Part shown: positions 59,836 to 64,000 of the stretch, in pieces
Layout: every line of letters begins with the position of its first letter
Numbering within the stretch: the stretch's first letter is position 1
From: Pseudobutyrivibrio sp. UBA3626
Lineage (GTDB): Bacteria; Bacillota; Clostridia; Lachnospirales; Lachnospiraceae
Direction of reading: 5' to 3'
Assembly (NCBI GenBank): GCA_002373675.1
Contig: DFLF01000003.1
Span: forward strand, 40,610-104,609
Length of the DNA: 64,000 nucleotides
Made by a program: the position numbers and the translations under genes
Notes under the pieces: model-generated
What the model was told of the DNA's origin: nothing
Database searches by the model: none
Seen by the model: the letters and a program-made list of their open reading frames with translations, nothing else

Positions 59836-60744
59836 ATGGATTTGAGACAGCAGGTAGTTGATACGGGACTACTACTTCTTGAGAAGAAATTAGTAGCGCG
59901 TACATGGGGAAATGTAAGTGCCAGAGAAGATGATAATCATTTTCTTATTACACCAAGCGGACTTAGTTATACCAAGACTTCGCCGGAGGATTTAGCACTT
60001 TTTGACATGACAACAGGAGAGTATGAAGGGGAGTTTAAGCCATCTAGTGAGAAGGGAATACATGCGGCAGCATATAAGGCTTTTCCAGATTGTAAATTCG
60101 TCATTCATACACATCAGACATTTGCATCAGCATTTTCATTAACAGGTGTTGATGACATTATTATGACAAAAGAAGAGGAAGAGAAGCTTGGCGGAGTGTT
60201 AGTTGCCGGATATGGTTTGCCAGGAACTAAAAAATTAAAGAACGAAGTTGCATCCTGCTTTAATAAGGGAGCTCATTGTGTACTTATGAAGCATCATGGG
60301 GCTGTAGTGGCAGGAACAAGTCAAGAAGACGCCTTAGAGAGAATTGAACTTCTTGAAGATGTATGTAAGAGAAGTTATGAAGGCCACAAACTAGATGAGA
60401 AAGCGACCGTAGCTTACTCTAGACTAGGTATACCTCTTAAAGCACAACTCGATGATATGGCGCAAATGATAGGACCACAAATTGACGTGATTACAGGTGA
60501 TGCGAAGAAATACCTTATTAAGCATAAGAAGAATGCAGTAATTGTATTAGACAAAGGAATTGCCGTTCTTGGTAAAGATAAAGAAGATACAGAAGCTTTA
60601 AGAATCCTTGTTGAAAAAGCAGCCGTCAGTGCTCTTCATACAAGATGTTATGGTGAGAAAGCTACACTTGGCTTCCTTGATACTAGATTAATGAATGTAG
60701 TTTATAACATGAAATACTCAAAGAAAAAGGAGGCGAAAGGATGA
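59836..60744 (+). CDS. Class II aldolase/adducin family protein
   Basis: 302 residues. N-terminal aldolase domain (about 1-200): GNVSAREDDNHFLITPSGL, SSEKGIHAAAYKAFP, zinc-ligand histidines in VIHTHQTFAS and MKHHGAVVAG. Such enzymes cleave sugar-phosphates like L-fuculose- or L-ribulose-phosphate. A C-terminal extension of about 90 residues (IDVITGDAKKYLIKHKKNAVIVLDKG ...) is not usual for the 215-residue family members. Ends in a 4-nt overlap with the GtrA gene. Confidence 0.9.
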   Translation: MDLRQQVVDTGLLLLEKKLVARTWGNVSAREDDNHFLITPSGLSYTKTSPEDLALFDMTTGEYEGEFKPSSEKGIHAAAYKAFPDCKFVIHTHQTFASAFSLTGVDDIIMTKEEEEKLGGVLVAGYGLPGTKKLKNEVASCFNKGAHCVLMKHHGAVVAGTSQEDALERIELLEDVCKRSYEGHKLDEKATVAYSRLGIPLKAQLDDMAQMIGPQIDVITGDAKKYLIKHKKNAVIVLDKGIAVLGKDKEDTEALRILVEKAAVSALHTRCYGEKATLGFLDTRLMNVVYNMKYSKKKEAKG

Positions 60745-61244
60745 CAGATAGTATAAAAAAGGAAAAAGATATCACAGAAGAATTAGATATTACAAATAGC
60801 GAAAAGCCATCCAAGCTTAAAGAATTTATACGTATACTTAAATTTATAGGTTTTTCGATTTCAGCAGGTGTAATTGAGATAGTTACATTTACCTTGCTTA
60901 ATGAATTAGTAGGTTGGTCTTACTGGCCGTGCTATTTGATAGCTTTAGTGTTGTCTGTTCTATGGAATTTTACATTTAACAGGAAATTCACATTCAAGAG
61001 TGCTAACAATGTGCCAATTGCTATGCTGAAAGTCGCAGCATATTACGCGGTATTCACACCGGCAACGACACTGCTTGGTAATTTCCTCGCTGAGTCTGTT
61101 GGCCTAAATGAGTATCTTGTAACAGGAATTAATATGGCACTAAATCTATCGACAGAATACCTATTCCAGAGATTCGTTGTATTTAGAGGCTCTATTGATA
61201 CTAATATAAAGAAAAATAAAGAAGATAATAAGGAGGAACAGTAA
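60741..61244 (+). CDS. GtrA-like membrane protein
   Basis: 167 residues, four membrane helices flanked by charged termini: FIGFSISAGVIEIVTFTLLNEL, CYLIALVLSVLWNFTFNRKFTF (family motif), AAYYAVFTPATTLLGNFL and YLVTGINMALNLSTEYLFQRFVVF. GtrA proteins are thought to flip polyprenyl-phosphate-linked sugars. Its place inside a sugar kinase/aldolase operon suggests a cell-envelope sugar (inference). ATGA overlap upstream, 1 nt gap downstream. Confidence 0.9.
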   Translation: MTDSIKKEKDITEELDITNSEKPSKLKEFIRILKFIGFSISAGVIEIVTFTLLNELVGWSYWPCYLIALVLSVLWNFTFNRKFTFKSANNVPIAMLKVAAYYAVFTPATTLLGNFLAESVGLNEYLVTGINMALNLSTEYLFQRFVVFRGSIDTNIKKNKEDNKEEQ

Positions 61245-61245
61245 A

Positions 61246-62739
61246 ATGAGTAATTGTGGAATAAGTCGTTGGGATGACCCTAGAAAGATTAATAAGAAGC
61301 TTAAAGAGCTTACATCTCAACCAATATGGGAAGTGGATGATGATTATTATGAGAATGAAGTAATGACTTATTATAATGAGAAATGTAAGAAGTCATACCA
61401 GGTCTTTGAAGAATCACAGAAGTATATCCCTGGAGGCGTACAGCATAATCTTGCATTTAATAAGCCATTTCCAATGTGTATGTCTAAGGCAAAAGGCCCA
61501 TACCTATATGATAAGGATGGTAATGAATATATTGATTTCTTACAGGCAGGTGGTCCTACAATCCTGGGAAGTAATTATGAACCAGTAAGAAAGAAAGTAT
61601 TCGAACTATTAGAGGATTGTGGCCCTGTAACAGGACTTCTACACGAGTCAGAAATGCTTATTGCAAAAGAGATTAATAAGCATATGCCAAATGTAGAGAT
61701 GTTTCGTATGCTTGGCTCTGGTACAGAGTCTGTTATGGCATCACTTCGTATTGCTAGAATTGCAACAGGCAAGAAGCATGTAATCAAAATCGGTGGTGCA
61801 TATCATGGATGGTCTGATCAGATGGTATATGGACTTAAGATTCCAGGAAGTCGTGCACTTCTAGAGTCACATGGTATCCCAGGCAAATGCTTTAAGTATA
61901 CAGATGAAGTTCGTCCAAACGACTTAAATATGCTTGAAACTATGCTTAAGAGAAATCGCTTAAGAGGTGGTACAGCAGCAGTTCTACTTGAGCCGGTAGG
62001 TCCTGAAAGCGGAACGAGACCAGTTGCTAAGAACTATAATAAGGGCGTTAGAGAATTGTGTGATCGTTATGGTGCTCTATTAATCTTTGATGAAGTTGTA
62101 ACTGGATTTAGAGTAGATATAGGCGGTGCTCAAGGTTACTTTGATGTTGTGCCTGATCTTACAATATTTGGAAAGATTGTTGCTGGTGGATATCCTGCAG
62201 CCGGTGGTGTAGGAGGTAAGAGGGAATATGCATCTCTTATGGCAGCAGGTCTTGCAACTGGAAAGCATAGAGCATATGTTGGTGGTACACTTTCTGCTAA
62301 CCCTCTTAGCTGTATCGCTGGTTATACAGCAATTCAAGAGATTGCTAAGCAAAATGCCTGCGAGAAGGCTGGTAAGATGGGCGATCGTCTGTGTGACGGC
62401 TTGAAGGAACTTATTGACAGATATGGACTTCCATATGTTGCATATAACCAGGGTTCTATTGTTCACCTTGAGTGTACAGGTGCAATGAGCTTCGACTTCT
62501 CATCTATGTCCTTTGTTAAGTCAGCTCTTGGCTTGTTAAAGAATAAAGAAATGATGTATGTAAGAAAGGATTCTATGGAGAGGATGGGTGCCGCATACAT
62601 GGCAAATGGTATTGTAACACTTGCCGGCTCACGTCTATATACTTCAATGGCTGATACGCCAGAGATTATTGATGAAGCTCTTAATAGATTTGAAAATGTA
62701 TTCAAGCATGTTAAGAAGACGGATAAAGGGCTTGTATAA
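61246..62739 (+). CDS. Class III aminotransferase, glutamate-1-semialdehyde aminomutase-like
   Basis: 497 residues, longer than HemL (about 430) because of about 60 extra N-terminal residues. YIPGGVQHNLAFNKPFP, GSGTESVMASLRIARIATGK, GGAYHGWSDQMVYG, LLIFDEVVTGFR and PLP-lysine region TIFGKIVAGGYPAAGGVGG. HemL-like fold but neighbours have nothing to do with heme, so it probably transfers amino groups to a sugar or polyol aldehyde (inference). AAGGAGGAAC precedes the ATG. Confidence 0.88.
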   Translation: MSNCGISRWDDPRKINKKLKELTSQPIWEVDDDYYENEVMTYYNEKCKKSYQVFEESQKYIPGGVQHNLAFNKPFPMCMSKAKGPYLYDKDGNEYIDFLQAGGPTILGSNYEPVRKKVFELLEDCGPVTGLLHESEMLIAKEINKHMPNVEMFRMLGSGTESVMASLRIARIATGKKHVIKIGGAYHGWSDQMVYGLKIPGSRALLESHGIPGKCFKYTDEVRPNDLNMLETMLKRNRLRGGTAAVLLEPVGPESGTRPVAKNYNKGVRELCDRYGALLIFDEVVTGFRVDIGGAQGYFDVVPDLTIFGKIVAGGYPAAGGVGGKREYASLMAAGLATGKHRAYVGGTLSANPLSCIAGYTAIQEIAKQNACEKAGKMGDRLCDGLKELIDRYGLPYVAYNQGSIVHLECTGAMSFDFSSMSFVKSALGLLKNKEMMYVRKDSMERMGAAYMANGIVTLAGSRLYTSMADTPEIIDEALNRFENVFKHVKKTDKGLV

Positions 62740-62752
62740 ATTATAATAATAA

Positions 62753-62785
62753 TTAAGCGGGAGTGACACAGTCACTCTCGCTTAA
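62753..62785. terminator. Hairpin after the TetR operon
   Basis: TTAAGCGGGAGTGAC / GTCACTCTCGCTTAA, 15-bp stem with one wobble pair and a 3-nt loop, between convergent genes. No clean T run, so terminator strength is uncertain. Confidence 0.75.
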
Positions 62786-62797
62786 GTATTATAAATG

Positions 62798-63355
62798 TTA
62801 TTTTCTTTCTTTTATTTCTTTGATTTTATCTTCAAGTATCTTATTGGCATCAAAGCCATCAATATCTAACATATCAACATAGATAAGTTCTGTCTCGTCT
62901 ATTCCAAAGTATTCAGTGGAGATAGTCTTAATATATTCATAACTGAATTTAGGGTTATATGGACCGCCGCTTGTTGTAACATAATATAATTTCTTTGCTT
63001 TACATAAGCCTGTTGGGGCGCCATTTTCGTTATATTTTGATACGAGACCTGTAACATATATATTTTCTATATATGATTTTAGTGCAGCTGGGAAAGACAG
63101 ATCCCAATATGGTGCAGCAATTACTATTGTATCTGCAAATGCAAACTGTTTTGCATAGTCGAATATGGGATAAGAGTAATTGCTCTGTTCTATAAATGCC
63201 TCTCGCATTATAAGAGTATCTCTATCAAGAGGAAGTAAGTTTTCTTGTGTGATATCAAGTACTTCATAGTAGTCACCTAGGGTCTCAAGTAAAGCAGTAG
63301 CTAGTTTGTCAGTTCTAGAATCACTTCTTGGACAACATTTTACATATAAAACCAT
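62798..63355 (-). CDS. Flavodoxin-like (azoreductase/quinone-reductase type) oxidoreductase
   Basis: 185 residues. Flavodoxin_2 fold: VLYVKCCPRSDSRTDKLATALL at the N-terminus and the FMN-loop IVIAAPYWDLSFPAALKSYIENIYVTG, with TTSGGPYN. Likely an FMN-dependent NAD(P)H quinone or azo reductase. ATG 63355 has GGGGAGG 9 nt upstream; the six codons further upstream overlap it. Convergent with the TetR operon. Confidence 0.9.
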   Translation of the reverse strand: MVLYVKCCPRSDSRTDKLATALLETLGDYYEVLDITQENLLPLDRDTLIMREAFIEQSNYSYPIFDYAKQFAFADTIVIAAPYWDLSFPAALKSYIENIYVTGLVSKYNENGAPTGLCKAKKLYYVTTSGGPYNPKFSYEYIKTISTEYFGIDETELIYVDMLDIDGFDANKILEDKIKEIKERK

Positions 63356-63501
63356 TCGTGTAATCCTCCCCATAATTCTTCATCGAATAAAGTGTATCTA
63401 TAGTAAGTTGATATAATAAAAAAACCATATTAAGTATAACACTAATAATATCATTATGGTATATATAAAATTAAAGAAATGTATGTAATGCATGGTGACA
63501 G

Positions 63502-63556
63502 GCGTTATGAAGTTTTGAAAAATTTATGTCAAGCGTTATGAAGTTTTTGAAAATTT
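63502..63556. repeat. Direct repeat upstream of the T-box promoter
   Basis: GCGTTATGAAGTTTTGAAAA at 63502 is repeated, with one T inserted, at 63533; offset 31 nt. It ends just before the TTGACA box. Confidence 0.7.
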
Positions 63557-63558
63557 TA

Positions 63559-63587
63559 TTGACAAACGTGTATTAGTATGATTAAAT
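63559..63587 (+). promoter_or_regulatory. Promoter of the T-box leader
   Basis: TTGACA (63559-63564), 17-nt spacer, TTAAAT (63582-63587). Confidence 0.75.
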
Positions 63588-63599
63588 ACTAGATAACTA

Positions 63600-63887
63600 A
63601 ATAAGATTGAAACCGATGAGAAAGAGTAAGTAGTCAACTTCCCTATTCTAAGAGAGAGCTGTAGATGGTGTGATTATGGCAGAATATATTTTGATGAATG
63701 GACTTTCGAGGGCGAGCTGAAATAAGAATAAAGTAGGCGAGACGGAGCAGACACTTCGTTAACAATGTCAGCATATGATGGTATGCGTTGAGTGGTCGAT
63801 AGAGAGAAGCTATCGTCAAGCCGGGTGGCACCGCAAGATATTAGATATTTTGTCCCAGCAATCGTAAGATTGCTGGGATTTTTTTAT
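63600..63887 (+). promoter_or_regulatory. T-box riboswitch leader, probable Trp specifier
   Basis: T-box features: an early GAAACCGATGAGAAAGAG segment, a stem I closed by GAGAG (about 63652) with CTTTC (63703-63707), the AGTAGGCGAGACGG element, and the conserved GGGTGGCACCGC T-box (63823-63834). A terminator CCCAGCAATC / GATTGCTGGG plus T run spans 63854-63887. The codon TGG (63699-63701) with A after it sits just before the 3' strand of stem I, pointing to uncharged tRNA-Trp as ligand. The controlled gene lies past the window; trp biosynthesis or trpS would fit. Confidence 0.88.
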
Positions 63888-63895
63888 ATGTTGCG

Positions 63896-63958
63896 TTTTG
63901 ACGAAGTCAAAATGCTACACGTCGAACCCCTTCGTGCGAAGCACGAACTAAAATGGGG
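63896..63958 (+). repeat. Paired GAA-loop hairpins after the T-box terminator
   Basis: TTTTGAC-GAA-GTCAAAA (63896-63912) and TTCGTGC-GAA-GCACGAA (63931-63947) are perfect 7-bp hairpins with identical loops; the second is enclosed by CCCC ... GGGG. No gene starts before the window ends at 64000. Confidence 0.75.
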
Positions 63959-64000
63959 TGAGACTCCTTATTAGCTTAGAAAGACTAACTATTAAAAGTC

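Noticed and set aside
63792..63974. 60-codon open frame at the right end
   Set aside because: It lies within the T-box, its terminator and the following hairpins.

Overview
The window looks like a chromosomal segment of an anaerobic, AT-rich Gram-positive bacterium of the Clostridia, most probably Lachnospiraceae. This is inferred from gene content and style: a DUF342/FapA-like protein with WRQMR-x-IRLGL repeats, oxygen-sensitive class III ribonucleotide reductase, a 2-hydroxyacyl-CoA dehydratase cluster, a CIRCE element in front of clpB, a T-box leader, DegV and DUF1934 proteins, and GGAGG ribosome binding sites before AT-rich genes. No 16S gene is present, so the genus is open.

Region 1 (1-38,190) is core genome. 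It holds a 5'-truncated DUF342 gene, a REC/HD-GYP response regulator, clpB under CIRCE, rarA, an aminotransferase, proC, a glycosyltransferase, lysC, a secreted phospholipase C-like protein, a 2-hydroxyacyl-CoA dehydratase/activase operon, nrdD with an NrdR box and a fused redoxin domain, dnaE, pfkA, an rRNA/tRNA methyltransferase, a small alarmone synthetase, ispE, a GntR regulator, DUF1934, a trigger-factor-like lipoprotein, degV, folC, a DnaJ-domain protein and tRNA-Gly(GCC).

Region 2 (38,190-50,400) is an accessory island directly downstream of the tRNA. It starts with short direct repeats and a 75-nt-period tandem array of hairpin-forming units. A complete type III-A CRISPR effector follows: cas6, cas10/csm1, csm2, csm3, csm4 and csm5, with intact HD, GGDD and Csm3 Asp32. 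Then come an 11-repeat array, an MNT/HEPN toxin-antitoxin pair, a collapsed adaptation module (cas1 with deletions, frameshifted and fused in frame to cas2), and csm6. Interference looks functional, but new spacer capture by this locus's own Cas1 looks impossible. The island ends in a chimera of a frameshifted sbcD 5' end and a FliG-C-like gene.

Region 3 (50,400-57,400) is a patchwork: an XRE regulator, a large lipoprotein, an HD hydrolase, a RelB/YoeB toxin-antitoxin pair, a PIN (DUF3368) remnant, a seven-copy 73-nt tandem array, a rhodanese lipoprotein, a truncated alpha/beta hydrolase abutting a condensation-type acyltransferase, and a CmpB-like membrane protein. Region 4 (57,500-62,740) is a TetR-led operon of FGGY kinase, class II aldolase, GtrA and class III aminotransferase; its substrate is unknown. 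The window ends with a flavodoxin-like oxidoreductase and a T-box leader (probable Trp specifier) whose gene lies beyond the edge.

The most unusual items are the cas1-deletion/cas2 fusion, the NrdD-redoxin fusion with its NrdR box, the two exact-period hairpin arrays (75 and 73 nt), the sbcD/FliG chimera and the TetR operon. Nothing here can be declared a wholly new system from sequence alone.
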